DNA of 64,000 nucleotides from an uncultured Prevotella sp. (lineage in GTDB: Bacteria; Bacteroidota; Bacteroidia; Bacteroidales; Bacteroidaceae), in the NCBI GenBank assembly GCA_902798285.1, contig CADBVZ010000008.1, forward strand, positions 1-64,000. Direction: 5' to 3'. A model generated the notes under the pieces. It was not told the origin of the DNA, searched no databases, and saw nothing but the letters and a program-made list of their open reading frames with translations. Position 1 is the stretch's first letter. Every line of letters starts with the position of its first letter. The translations under genes were made by a program, and so were the position numbers. Positions 35,959-44,586 of this stretch are shown here, piece after piece.

Positions 35959-35992
35959 ACTATAACACGTGTTTTAACTTATAAGTTAGGTG

Positions 35993-36023
35993 CAAAATTA
36001 AACAAAAAATATTAATATACAAA
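35993..36023 (-). promoter_or_regulatory. Promoter of the kinase/AAA+/FHA/PP2C operon
   Basis: Minus strand -7 box TAATTTTG (35993-36000) and TTTG (36020-36023) with a 19-base spacer. It lies between the pepO terminator and the zinc-ribbon gene, and is the only good promoter seen upstream of the five-gene run. Confidence 0.6.
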
Positions 36024-36054
36024 AAAAACCGCCGTAAATTTACATTTACGACGG
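36021..36054 (-). terminator. Terminator after the M13 peptidase gene
   Basis: 11-bp stem (36029-36039 with 36044-36054) with one position that is a G-U pair in the minus-strand RNA, a 4-nt loop, and an 8-base U-run on the minus strand. It separates the LolA-like/ABC-F/peptidase operon from the signalling operon. Confidence 0.85.
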
Positions 36055-36079
36055 CATTTTTATGCTTTTTAGTGTCAAA

Positions 36080-38113
36080 TTACCACAATTGGAGGCGTTC
36101 TGACTTAGGGATAAACATCTTATCGCCCTCTTTCACGTCAAAAGCTTCATACCAAGCATCGACATGAGGAAGCGCTCCATTCACACGCCAACGACCCAGT
36201 GAGTGAGGGTCACTCTTCGTGCGGTTTCGAATCTCCGCCTCCGTAATATTGGCAGCCCAAACACCAGCATAGGCATGGAAGAAACGCTGATCGGCAGTCA
36301 GGCCGTCCTTCTCTTCAAGGGGCTGGCGCTTTGTGGCATTCTTATAAGCAGCCCAAGCCACCTGCAGACCTCCGTGGTCAGCCAGATTCTCACCAAGCGT
36401 CAGACGTCCATTACCCTTCAAGTCAGGCAGCACATTAATGGCAGAGAAGAAGTCTGCATACTTATCCGTACGAGATGTAAAGTTCTTTCCATCATTTTCC
36501 GTCCACCAGTCCTTCATGTTTCCATCCTTGTCAAAGCGACGACCCTGATCATCGAATCCGTGAGTCATCTCATGACCAATCACCACACCGATAGCACCAT
36601 AGTTGAAGGCATCGTCGGCAGTCGGCTCAAAGAAAGGATACTGCAGGATACCTGCGGGGAAGCAGATTTCATTGGTGGTGGGATTATAATAGGCATTAAC
36701 CGTCTGAGGCGTCATATGCCAATCGTCACGATCCACAGGTTTGCCTACACGATGCTCCACGCCCCAAGCCTGCCAGAACTTGGCACACTCCTGCATATTG
36801 TCGTAGTAAGATTTTTCCGGATCGATCTGGAGTCCTGAGATATCCGTCCACTTGTCAGGATAGCCCACCTTTACATAGAAGGTGTTCAGTTTCAGCAGGG
36901 CATTCACCTTCGTAGAATCGTCCATCCAGTCCTGAGCAGCTATACGTTCGCCAAGGGCAATCTGAAGATTCTTTACCAACGTAATCATGCGCTGCTTGGA
37001 AGACTCAGGGAAGTATTTCTCCGAATATATCTTACCAAGAGCCTCACCCATCATACGCTCTACCTGACTAGTACTACGCTTCCAAAGCGGATGGTTCTCT
37101 TTGCGGCCAGACATCACACGACCACGGAAGTCAAAGCTTTCTGCAACAACGGCATCACTCAGATAGTTGGCAGCACCAGAAATGACGCCCCACTCCATCA
37201 CGTCACGATACTCTGCTGGCGTGATGGCACCTACCAATTTGTTGGCACCTTCGAGGAACGCAGGCTGTCCTACAACCATTTCCTGAATATACTTGACATC
37301 CACGCCCGAGGCTTTCATCACCTTCTCCAAAGGCAGATTCGGATATTTCTCTTTAAACTCCTTAAGAGTCATCTTATTATAGTTGGCCTCAGGGTCACGA
37401 AGCTCCGTACGCGACTTGCTGACCTTGGCCAGTTCAGTCTCCACTTTCATGATGTTCTTCATCTTCTTCGCGGCCGCACCTTTACTAAAGCCAAACAGCT
37501 GGAACATCTTGATTATGTGCTTCTTAAATGCCTCACGGATATCTGCCGTAGCCTTGTCGTTGTCAAGATAATATTCTTTCAAGCCCAAAGAAAGTCCATC
37601 CTGATAGACGTTCAGGATATTCTGCGTGGCATTCTTCTCGTCGGCTCCAAAGCCAGCATAGAAGAACTCCTGCTCTCCGTAGGGAGTGAGTTCCAACTGG
37701 ATGTCGAGCAGCTGGGCGTTAGTCTTGGCAGCCTCCAGACGCTTAATCAGGGGCATGACAGGAGCCACACCCTCATTGTTACGACGCGTAGAGTCCATCG
37801 CCAACTTATAGAGGTCACTAAGTTTCTGCTCAATCGTACCCTTTTCATAGGTGTTGCTCTGGAGTTCGGCAAGGATGCCGTTGATACGCTTATCGTTGTT
37901 CTCCTGCAGCTGGTCGAAGCTGCCATAGCGTGAGTAGGCTGCGGGCAAGGGATTTTTCTTCATCCAGCCACCACAGGCATACTCGTAAAAGTCATCACCA
38001 GGACGCACGCTGGTGTTGAAGTCGGTCTTGTCCAGACCAGAACTCAACGGCTTCTGTGCCATCGTCATCAAAGAGATGGAAGCCATTGCCATCATTGTTA
38101 CAATTTTCTTCAT
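36080..38113 (-). CDS. pepO: M13 family zinc metallopeptidase (PepO/neprilysin type)
   Basis: 677-residue exported zinc endopeptidase that cleaves small peptides. A signal peptide (MKKIVTMMAMASISLMTMAQ) is followed by FNTSVRPGDDFYEYACGGWM, the family N-terminal signature. The zinc site is HEMTH (His514, Glu515, His518) with the third ligand in ENLADHGG, and NAYYNPTTNEICFPAGIL forms the conserved substrate wall (both given as patterns). It is third in the LolA-like/ABC-F/pepO unit, 10 bases after the ABC-F stop, and followed by a strong terminator. The symbol follows the bacterial M13 convention. Confidence 0.94.
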   Translation of the reverse strand: MKKIVTMMAMASISLMTMAQKPLSSGLDKTDFNTSVRPGDDFYEYACGGWMKKNPLPAAYSRYGSFDQLQENNDKRINGILAELQSNTYEKGTIEQKLSDLYKLAMDSTRRNNEGVAPVMPLIKRLEAAKTNAQLLDIQLELTPYGEQEFFYAGFGADEKNATQNILNVYQDGLSLGLKEYYLDNDKATADIREAFKKHIIKMFQLFGFSKGAAAKKMKNIMKVETELAKVSKSRTELRDPEANYNKMTLKEFKEKYPNLPLEKVMKASGVDVKYIQEMVVGQPAFLEGANKLVGAITPAEYRDVMEWGVISGAANYLSDAVVAESFDFRGRVMSGRKENHPLWKRSTSQVERMMGEALGKIYSEKYFPESSKQRMITLVKNLQIALGERIAAQDWMDDSTKVNALLKLNTFYVKVGYPDKWTDISGLQIDPEKSYYDNMQECAKFWQAWGVEHRVGKPVDRDDWHMTPQTVNAYYNPTTNEICFPAGILQYPFFEPTADDAFNYGAIGVVIGHEMTHGFDDQGRRFDKDGNMKDWWTENDGKNFTSRTDKYADFFSAINVLPDLKGNGRLTLGENLADHGGLQVAWAAYKNATKRQPLEEKDGLTADQRFFHAYAGVWAANITEAEIRNRTKSDPHSLGRWRVNGALPHVDAWYEAFDVKEGDKMFIPKSERLQLW

Positions 38114-38123
38114 AAATCTATCA

Positions 38124-40130
38124 TTAGTTTATTGTTAAACTTTCGAGTTCTTCACTGAGTTTCTCCCAGCGCTCCACCTCTTCGTCAAGATTTTTCTTCG
38201 TCGAGGTGTATTCCGTCACGAGGGTCATGTCGGAGGCATTCTCAGGAACCATCAGCAGGTCGTCGAGCTCCTTCAGCCGCTGTTCCATCTTCTCAATCTT
38301 GCGCTCCGACTCCTTGACAGCCTTCTCGGCACGATTCTTACGTTTCTGGAGTTCCTTATGCTCGGCATAGCTGAGGGCTTTGGAAAGTGTTCCCTGATTG
38401 TTCCCTTGGGGGGAACTGGGAGTTTCCTCGGAGCAAACCGGGACTTTCCCCGGAGGAAACTGCTGGTTTCCTCGGAGCAAACTATTGGCTTCCTTCTGGC
38501 TCTTTCCAAGTTCGCTTAGTTCTGATATCTTCTTGGCCTGGAGGAAGTCGTAGATACCACCCAGATGCTCTCTCACCTTGCCGCCTCCAAACTCATAGAC
38601 CTTCGTCACCAAGCCATCAAGGAACTCACGGTCGTGACTCACGATGATGGCTGTACCGTCGAAGGCCTTGATGGCCTCTTTGAGTACATCCTTCGAAGGC
38701 ATATCGAGATGGTTGGTAGGCTCGTCGAGAATCAGCAGGTTTACCGGCTCCAACAGCAGACGGATCATAGCCAGTCGACTACGTTCGCCACCACTCAAAA
38801 CCTTTACTTTCTTGTCTGATTCCTCGCCACCAAACATGAAGGCGCCAAGGATATCGTTGATACGCAGACGGATCTCGCCCTTCGCTACGTTGTCGATGGT
38901 CTGGAAAACGGTGAGGTTCTCGTCGAGCAACTGTGCCTGGTTCTGGGCAAAGTAGCCAATCTGGATGTTGTGGCCCACCTTCAGTTCACCTGTATATGGT
39001 ATCTCACCCATGATACATTTCACCAGCGTTGACTTTCCTTCACCATTCTTGCCTACGAAAGCTACCTTCTCGCCTCGTTTGATGGTGAGTGTTACGTGAT
39101 CGAAAACGGTATGGGCACCATAATCCTTACGTACATCGTCGCAGATGATGGGGTAATCACCACTTCTGAGACAAGGCGGGAACTTCAGGTGCATCGCAGA
39201 GTTGTCCACCTCATCGATCTCGATAGGAACAATCTTCTCCAACTGCTTGATCTTCTGCTGAACCTGAACAGCCTTCGTGGCCTGATAACGGAAGCGCTCG
39301 ATGAAGGCTTTCATATCAGCCATTTCCTTCTGCTGGTTCTCGTAGGCTCGAATCTGCTGTTCGCGACGTTCTTTTCGCAGAACGACGTATTCGTTGTATT
39401 TCACCTTATAGTCGACCACCTGTCCACAGGAGATTTCCAACGTACGATTCGACACATTATTAATAAACGCGCGATCGTGGCTTACCAGCACCACTGCACT
39501 CGACGACTGGGCCAGAAATTGCTCCAACCACTGAATCGACTCAATGTCGAGGTGGTTGGTGGGCTCGTCAAGCAGGAGCACATCGGGTTTCTGGAGGAGT
39601 ATCTTGGCCAACTCGATACGCATGCGCCAACCTCCTGAGAATTCTGAGGTGGGGCGATCGAAGTCCGTACGCAGGAAACCAAGTCCTATCAGTGTTCTCT
39701 CCAGTTCGGCCTCGCGACTCTCTGCGCCCATCATCAAATAGCGTTCATGCTCTGTGGTGTACTTCTCAATCAGTGCCAGATAGCCTTCACTCTCATAATC
39801 CGTACGCTCAGCCAACTCCTGATTCATCTGATCCAGACGTTGCTTCATCTTTGTAATATCTGCAAAAGCTTTCTGTGCTTCTTCGCGCACCGTTGTATCG
39901 TCCTGCAGAACCATTACCTGTGGCAAGTATCCTATTCTGCAATCGTTAGGAATACTCACATTTCCAGCCGTAGGTTTCTGTTGTCCGCAAAGTATTTTCA
40001 GCATCGTCGACTTGCCTGCACCGTTCTTGCCAACAAGGGCAATACGGTCTCTGTCGTTGATGACGAAACTCGCATCCACGAACAAAGGCTTGACGCCAAA
40101 TTCCACTTTCAGTCCTTCTATTGAGATCAT
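38124..40130 (-). CDS. ABC-F ATPase with palindrome array in the linker
   Basis: 668-residue soluble tandem ABC ATPase of the ABC-F (Uup/YheS-like) class, which acts at the ribosome rather than in transport. Domain 1 has GKNGAGKST, EFSGGWRMR and LLLDEPTNHLD; domain 2 has GKNGEGKST, VLSGGERSR and LILDEPTNHLD. A C-terminal coiled coil (about 590-668) ends it. Between domain 2 and the coiled coil, residues about 548-577 (LRGNQQFPPGKVPVCSEETP and nearby) are encoded by the four-unit 22-bp palindrome array; this Pro/Gly-rich stretch is not part of the family fold. Overlaps the LolA-like gene stop by 4 bases (ATGA). Confidence 0.92.
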   Translation of the reverse strand: MISIEGLKVEFGVKPLFVDASFVINDRDRIALVGKNGAGKSTMLKILCGQQKPTAGNVSIPNDCRIGYLPQVMVLQDDTTVREEAQKAFADITKMKQRLDQMNQELAERTDYESEGYLALIEKYTTEHERYLMMGAESREAELERTLIGLGFLRTDFDRPTSEFSGGWRMRIELAKILLQKPDVLLLDEPTNHLDIESIQWLEQFLAQSSSAVVLVSHDRAFINNVSNRTLEISCGQVVDYKVKYNEYVVLRKERREQQIRAYENQQKEMADMKAFIERFRYQATKAVQVQQKIKQLEKIVPIEIDEVDNSAMHLKFPPCLRSGDYPIICDDVRKDYGAHTVFDHVTLTIKRGEKVAFVGKNGEGKSTLVKCIMGEIPYTGELKVGHNIQIGYFAQNQAQLLDENLTVFQTIDNVAKGEIRLRINDILGAFMFGGEESDKKVKVLSGGERSRLAMIRLLLEPVNLLILDEPTNHLDMPSKDVLKEAIKAFDGTAIIVSHDREFLDGLVTKVYEFGGGKVREHLGGIYDFLQAKKISELSELGKSQKEANSLLRGNQQFPPGKVPVCSEETPSSPQGNNQGTLSKALSYAEHKELQKRKNRAEKAVKESERKIEKMEQRLKELDDLLMVPENASDMTLVTEYTSTKKNLDEEVERWEKLSEELESLTIN
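38400..38487. repeat. 22-bp-phased palindrome array in the ABC-F gene (four units)
   Basis: Units of 17 nt begin at 38400, 38422, 38444 and 38466: GTTCCCTTGGGGGGAAC, GTTTCCTCGGAGCAAAC, CTTTCCCCGGAGGAAAC, GTTTCCTCGGAGCAAAC, with 5-nt spacers TGGGA, CGGGA, TGCTG, TATTG. The CGGAG core, TTT/AAA stems, unit length and 22-base step match array 2 in the 15.9 kb gap. The 88-bp length is not a multiple of three, so flanking bases must complete the frame. Confidence 0.92.
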
Positions 40131-40747
40131 CGTTTATCTACATATTTATAATCCTTGAACTGCTCTTTCGGGAAACGAAGCATCTCGTCTGTGATGCCTC
40201 CCGATTTGAAGTCCGATATCTTGATGGTGGTCCAAATAAAAGCCACTTTGATGCGCAATCTGATGGGGTGATAAGTCTGCCGCTCCACCAGCGCATGAAT
40301 CTCCTTCATGCCTTTCTTGCCCTTCTTGGCCTTGAGCGTCAGCATCAGCCCTTCAGGATCTTCGGCCACACTATAGTCATAGTTATCGGGCTCGAACTTG
40401 AACTTCTGCGAATACTTGTCCGACTTATTGTTCTTGGCACTATGAACCTCCACTTCTTTTTTCTTTTTCTTTACCGTAAGTACGAATCTGCCGTCATTCC
40501 AGGATCTCATCTTGGAATCCTGAAACTTGCTCTTCTTACCTTTATACCAAATGGTGCCATTGGTTTTATAAATGCCAGTTATATTCACGTCATAGTGCAA
40601 CGTGGCCCCTTGTTCACCAAATACTTGCTGGTAGGCCTGGTTGAAAATTCGTCGCGCCTGACGGGAGTTGGGCGTTTCTTCCGCATGCACTGAACATAAT
40701 ACGGTCAACAGCATCAACACCATCAAAACTATCTTATTTCTCATCAT
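40127..40747 (-). CDS. LolA-like periplasmic protein
   Basis: 206-residue exported protein with a signal peptide (MMRNKIVLMVLMLLTVLCSV) and an 11-stranded half-barrel pattern reminiscent of LolA/outer-membrane lipoprotein carriers (COG2834-like), including alternating strands such as GTIWYKGKKSKF and LMLTLKAKKGKKGM. A true chaperone role is an inference; many Bacteroidota LolA-like proteins have no known function. The start at 40747 (or 40744) is chosen because the -7 box at 40766-40773 excludes the longer frame reaching 40810. It is first in a unit with ABC-F and pepO. Confidence 0.72.
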   Translation of the reverse strand: MMRNKIVLMVLMLLTVLCSVHAEETPNSRQARRIFNQAYQQVFGEQGATLHYDVNITGIYKTNGTIWYKGKKSKFQDSKMRSWNDGRFVLTVKKKKKEVEVHSAKNNKSDKYSQKFKFEPDNYDYSVAEDPEGLMLTLKAKKGKKGMKEIHALVERQTYHPIRLRIKVAFIWTTIKISDFKSGGITDEMLRFPKEQFKDYKYVDKR

Positions 40748-40765
40748 TTTTTCAGTTTCAAGTTG

Positions 40766-40803
40766 CAAAAGTACTAATTTCTCATGGAAATTCATTATTT
40801 TTG
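40766..40803. promoter_or_regulatory. Divergent promoters of the LolA-like operon and tex
   Basis: Minus strand TACTTTTG at 40766-40773 (for the LolA-like gene) and plus strand TATTTTTG at 40796-40803 (for tex, ATG at 40836), 22 bases apart, so RNA polymerases would occupy overlapping DNA. Confidence 0.55.
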
Positions 40804-40835
40804 CACACAAATTAACGATTTAAAAGGCATACAAT

Positions 40836-43007
40836 ATGGAAAAGAACATCTTCGCCCAACTAATTGCCAGCGCTCTGAATCTTCAGGAGCGAGCCGTTGC
40901 AGCCACTCTTGCACTGCTCGAGGAAGGTTGTACCATACCTTTCATCTCCCGTTATCGCAAGGAACGAACAGGCGGACTCGACGAAGTACAGATTGCAGCT
41001 ATCTGCGACCGTTTCGAGAAACTGCAGGAGATACAGAAGCGCAAGGAAACTGTTGTCAAAACCATTACAGACCTTGAGAAGATGACGCCTGAACTGGAAA
41101 AGCGCATCAAAGATTGCTGGGACGCTACCGAACTCGAAGATATCTATCTGCCTTACAAGCCTAAGCGTCGCACTCGTGCCCAGGTGGCTCGCGAACAAGG
41201 ATTGGAGCCTCTCGCCAAAATTCTCATGCTTCAGCGTGAGCGCGATCCGGAACGCACCGCAGAAAAGTATGTAAAGGGCGATGTGAACAGCGTCGAAGAC
41301 GCCATTAAGGGTGCTCAGGATATCATTGCCGAGACCATCAGCGAGGATGAACGCTCACGCCAGCAACTTCGTAATGCCTTCAGTCGTCAGGCATTCATCA
41401 CCTCAAAGGTTGTGAAAGCTAAGGCTGATAGCGATGAAGCAGCTAAATACTCAGACTATTTCGATTGGGAAGAACCCCTGAAACGTTGTTCCTCACATCG
41501 TCTTTTGGCCATGCGCCGAGGCGAGAGCGAAGGCATTCTCCGCATCAGCATTTCGCCAGATGACGAAGAAGCCGTTGAACGCCTGAAGCGCCATTATGTC
41601 TATGGCAACACTCCTTGCGGAAAGTTGGTAGCAGAGGCAGTTGAAGATGGCTACAAGCGATTGCTCAAACCAGCCATTGAAACAGAGTATGCAACACTCA
41701 GCAAGGAGAAAGCCGACGAAGAGGCCATCCGTGTTTTTGCAGAGAATCTGCGCCAGTTGTTGCTGGGTGCGCCATTAGGCCAGAAACGGGTGATGGGCAT
41801 TGACCCTGGTTTCCGTACAGGCTGTAAAGTGGTGTGCCTCGATGCTCAGGGCAATCTGCTGCATCATGAAGCCATCTTCCCCCACCCGCCCGTTAACAAG
41901 CGTACCGAGTCGGCTCTTGCCATTCAGAAGATGATCCAGAAATACCAGATAGAAGCAATTTCCATCGGTAATGGCACAGCCAGCCGCGAGACCAATAACT
42001 TCATCAAAGATGTTCTGGCTGGCAGATTCAATATCGACACCAAGAAACAGGTAGAGACCACCCAACCGCAAGTCTTCACCGTCAGTGAGGATGGCGCCTC
42101 TGTCTATTCTGCCTCAAAGATCGCCCGCGATGAATTCCCCAATGAGGATGTCACTGTTCGCGGAGCTGTATCCATTGGTCGACGACTCATGGATCCGTTG
42201 GCAGAACTCGTTAAGATAGATCCCAAGAGCATCGGTGTTGGCCAGTATCAGCACGATGTAGACCAGACAAAACTCAAACATTCTTTGGATCAGACTGTCG
42301 AAAGTTGCGTGAATCTTGTTGGCGTGAACCTTAATACGGCCTCACAACATCTGCTGATGTATGTCAGCGGCCTTGGCCCTACCCTCGCCAAGAACATTGT
42401 TGACTATCGTCGTGAGAATGGAGCTTTCACTTCACGTGCTCAACTCAAGAAGGTTCCACGCCTCGGTCCTTCTGCTTATCAGCAGTGTGCAGGCTTCCTC
42501 CGTATTCCTGGCGCCAAGAATCCACTCGATAATTCAGCCGTTCATCCTGAGAGTTACGCTGTTGTAGAACAAATGGCCAAAGATCAGGGTTGCTCTGTGG
42601 CCGACCTTATTAATAATAAGGAAAAACGCGAGGCTATCGACATCAAACGTTATGTGACTGATGAGGTAGGTATTCCTACCCTTACAGATATCATGAAGGA
42701 GCTGGAGAAACCCGGTCGTGATCCTCGAGAACAAATTGAGGAATTTGAGTTCGACAAGAATGTCAACACCATCGACGATCTCGTTGAAGGTATGGTTCTT
42801 CCAGGCATCGTTACCAACATTACCAACTTCGGCGCATTTGTCGACATCGGTGTCCATCAGGATGGACTGATTCATATCTCACAGATGGCCAATCGCCGCA
42901 TCGCCCATCCTACGGATGTAGTCAAACTCCACCAACATCTCAAGGTGCGTGTCATCGAGGTTGATCAGCGTCGCCATCGCATCTCGCTATCACTCAAAGG
43001 ATTATAA
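40836..43007 (+). CDS. tex: Tex-family RNA-binding protein
   Basis: 723-residue nucleic-acid-binding protein linked to transcription and RNA stress responses. Domain order: N-terminal Tex helical domain (1-200; ALLEEGCTIPFISRYRKERTGGLDE region), YqgF/RNase H-like domain (about 325-450; VMGIDPGFRTGCKVV), helix-hairpin-helix (about 490-560; NTASQHLLMYVSGLGPTLA) and an S1 domain (about 650-720; VTNITNFGAFVDIGVHQDG). Length is typical for the family. Monocistronic, with its own -7 box and a terminator shared with the convergent rplT gene. Confidence 0.95.
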   Translation: MEKNIFAQLIASALNLQERAVAATLALLEEGCTIPFISRYRKERTGGLDEVQIAAICDRFEKLQEIQKRKETVVKTITDLEKMTPELEKRIKDCWDATELEDIYLPYKPKRRTRAQVAREQGLEPLAKILMLQRERDPERTAEKYVKGDVNSVEDAIKGAQDIIAETISEDERSRQQLRNAFSRQAFITSKVVKAKADSDEAAKYSDYFDWEEPLKRCSSHRLLAMRRGESEGILRISISPDDEEAVERLKRHYVYGNTPCGKLVAEAVEDGYKRLLKPAIETEYATLSKEKADEEAIRVFAENLRQLLLGAPLGQKRVMGIDPGFRTGCKVVCLDAQGNLLHHEAIFPHPPVNKRTESALAIQKMIQKYQIEAISIGNGTASRETNNFIKDVLAGRFNIDTKKQVETTQPQVFTVSEDGASVYSASKIARDEFPNEDVTVRGAVSIGRRLMDPLAELVKIDPKSIGVGQYQHDVDQTKLKHSLDQTVESCVNLVGVNLNTASQHLLMYVSGLGPTLAKNIVDYRRENGAFTSRAQLKKVPRLGPSAYQQCAGFLRIPGAKNPLDNSAVHPESYAVVEQMAKDQGCSVADLINNKEKREAIDIKRYVTDEVGIPTLTDIMKELEKPGRDPREQIEEFEFDKNVNTIDDLVEGMVLPGIVTNITNFGAFVDIGVHQDGLIHISQMANRRIAHPTDVVKLHQHLKVRVIEVDQRRHRISLSLKGL

Positions 43008-43011
43008 CGAA

Positions 43012-43038
43012 AAAGGCCTCCCGATTTGGGAGGCCTTT
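43012..43038. terminator. Bidirectional terminator between tex and rplT
   Basis: Perfect 11-bp stem (43012-43022 with 43028-43038), GATTT loop, A-run on the left and T-run on the right. Serves both convergent units. Confidence 0.9.
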
Positions 43039-43058
43039 ATTGATAAAGACATTCTTCT

Positions 43059-43403
43059 TTACTTTACCTTCTCCACGATAGCCTTGAAAGCCTCGGGGTT
43101 GTTCATGGCGAGGTCAGCGAGCACCTTACGGTTAATCTCGATACCAGCCTTAGCGAGGTTACCCATCAGAACAGAGTAGCTCATACCCTCCTGGCGAGCG
43201 GCGGCGTTGATACGCTGGATCCACAGGCTGCGGAAGTTACGCTTCTTGTTACGACGATCACGATAGGCATAGGTCAGACCCTTTTCCCATGTGTTCTTTG
43301 CTACTGTCCAAACATTCTTGCGGGCACCGAAGTAACCGCGGGTAAGCTTCAAAATGTTCTTACGCTTTGCTCTTGATGCAACGTGATTTACTGATCTTGG
43401 CAT
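43059..43403 (-). CDS. rplT: 50S ribosomal protein L20
   Basis: 23S rRNA-binding assembly protein. The 114-residue chain starts [19 protein letters not shown], a basic extended tail, and has the conserved [18 protein letters not shown] and [11 protein letters not shown] segments. Last in the thrS-infC-rpmI-rplT operon, 34 bases after rpmI. In other bacteria L20 represses its own operon; I see no specific leader structure here to claim that. Confidence 0.98.
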   Translation of the reverse strand: MPRSVNHVASRAKRKNILKLTRGYFGARKNVWTVAKNTWEKGLTYAYRDRRNKKRNFRSLWIQRINAAARQEGMSYSVLMGNLAKAGIEINRKVLADLAMNNPEAFKAIVEKVK

Positions 43404-43437
43404 AATTCTTCTTACTTTAAAATGTTAGACAATAGGA

Positions 43438-43635
43438 TTAACGGAGACACAACAGGTCGCGTACCTGCTTCATGTTTGACTGATCAACGATCGTTGTACC
43501 AACCAAGTTGCGCTTCTGCTTCTTGGTCTTCTTTGTCAGAATGTGGCTGTGGTAAGCGTGACGTCTCTTAACCTTACCTGTACCGGTGAATGTGAATCTC
43601 TTCTTAGCACCGGAATTTGTCTTTACTTTTGGCAT
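43438..43635 (-). CDS. rpmI: 50S ribosomal protein L35
   Basis: 65-residue large-subunit protein, [14 protein letters not shown] start and [20 protein letters not shown] centre are diagnostic. It sits 88 bases after infC and 34 before rplT, in the standard order. A short AG-rich/T-rich segment (43680-43715) precedes it with a small inverted GC-rich element (GGGCGCGCC near 43687), possibly a processing or leader hairpin. Confidence 0.98.
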   Translation of the reverse strand: MPKVKTNSGAKKRFTFTGTGKVKRRHAYHSHILTKKTKKQKRNLVGTTIVDQSNMKQVRDLLCLR

Positions 43636-43723
43636 TGTTTTAAAAATTTAAATTGTTATTAATAATCGGCGGCAACGCATATACCGGGCGCGCCGTCTTC
43701 TTTTTTCTTTTTTACCTTTCGGT

Positions 43724-44431
43724 TTAATCCTCAGTATCCTGAAGCTTCTTCAGTGCATCAGCACTGATTTTGGCATTGGCGAAGAGTCCACCGTTTGCTG
43801 GCATCTCAGCCTCCTTAGCTTCTGCCTGCTGAGCAGCCTTCTTGGCTTCCTTAGCCTCAGCCTCAGCTGCCTCACGGTCGCGAGCCTGCTGACTCTTTTT
43901 CTTCTCACCAGCCTTCTTTGGAGCTAGATAGAGGAACATCTTCTTACCTTCGAGCGAGGGCATACCCTCAACCTTTCCTACCTCCTCAAGATCATTTGCG
44001 AAACGCAGCAGCAATACCTCGCCCTGCTCTTTAAACAGGATGGAGCGTCCGCGGAAGAATACATAGGCTCTTACCTTATTACCCTCCTCAAGGAACTCCT
44101 TGGCATGCTTGAGCTTAAACTGATAGTCGTGCTCGTCGGTCTGAGGTCCGAATCGAATTTCCTTCACCTCCACCTTCACCTGCTTGGCCTTCATTTCCTT
44201 CTGGCGCTTCTTCTGCTGGTAAAGGAACTTGGAGTAGTCGATAAGACGACAAACGGGCGGATTAGCGTTAGGGGAAATCTCTACGAGATCCACGCCCTGT
44301 TCGCGGGCCATGTTCAGAGCATCACGAGTAGGAACAACGGACGAGCCATCGTCGCCTACGATGCGGACTTCACGTACTCGAATCTGTTCGTTGACTCGAT
44401 ACTGATTCTTCAATTTGTCATTCTTCATCAA
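43724..44431 (-). CDS. infC: Translation initiation factor IF-3 with C-terminal extension
   Basis: Binds the 30S subunit and polices start-codon/initiator-tRNA choice. The N-domain ([20 protein letters not shown]), linker and C-domain ([20 protein letters not shown]) are complete by about residue 175. Another 60 residues of Lys/Ala/Glu-rich sequence follow (for example [20 protein letters not shown]), so the protein is 235 residues against about 180 for the usual form. It begins with ATG rather than a rare start. A TAATTTTG box at 44454-44461 suggests a promoter between thrS and infC. Confidence 0.96.
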   Translation of the reverse strand: MMKNDKLKNQYRVNEQIRVREVRIVGDDGSSVVPTRDALNMAREQGVDLVEISPNANPPVCRLIDYSKFLYQQKKRQKEMKAKQVKVEVKEIRFGPQTDEHDYQFKLKHAKEFLEEGNKVRAYVFFRGRSILFKEQGEVLLLRFANDLEEVGKVEGMPSLEGKKMFLYLAPKKAGEKKKSQQARDREAAEAEAKEAKKAAQQAEAKEAEMPANGGLFANAKISADALKKLQDTED

Positions 44432-44453
44432 CTGCTTTTTAGAAAATCGGGTG

Positions 44454-44461
44454 CAAAATTA
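44454..44461 (-). promoter_or_regulatory. Internal -7 box for infC-rpmI-rplT
   Basis: Minus strand TAATTTTG, 22 bases upstream of the infC ATG. Gives a short leader, so infC can be transcribed separately from thrS. Confidence 0.55.
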
Positions 44462-44471
44462 CTATAAATAA

Positions 44472-44573
44472 TTTAAAATTGAAGATTGAAGATTGAAGTT
44501 TTTGTTGCGTAGATACATTTTTTATTGTTTTTTAACAACTCGTCTTCAATTTTCAACCTTCATCTTCAATTTT
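44472..44573 (-). repeat. ATTGAAG heptanucleotide repeat, inverted pair, in the thrS-infC gap
   Basis: About three ATTGAAG units (44474-44497) face the reverse complement type (CTTCAATTTTC repeated, 44541-44573). The arms can pair through AAAATTGAAGAT and ATCTTCAATTTT. Together they fill most of the 155-bp gap between thrS and infC. Confidence 0.7.
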
Positions 44574-44586
44574 CACTATTCACTTC

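Noticed and set aside
44472..44573. Attenuator or thrS-type operator hairpin between thrS and infC
   Set aside because: The inverted arms are simple ATTGAAG repeats shared in style with other gaps, and infC has its own -7 box downstream of them.
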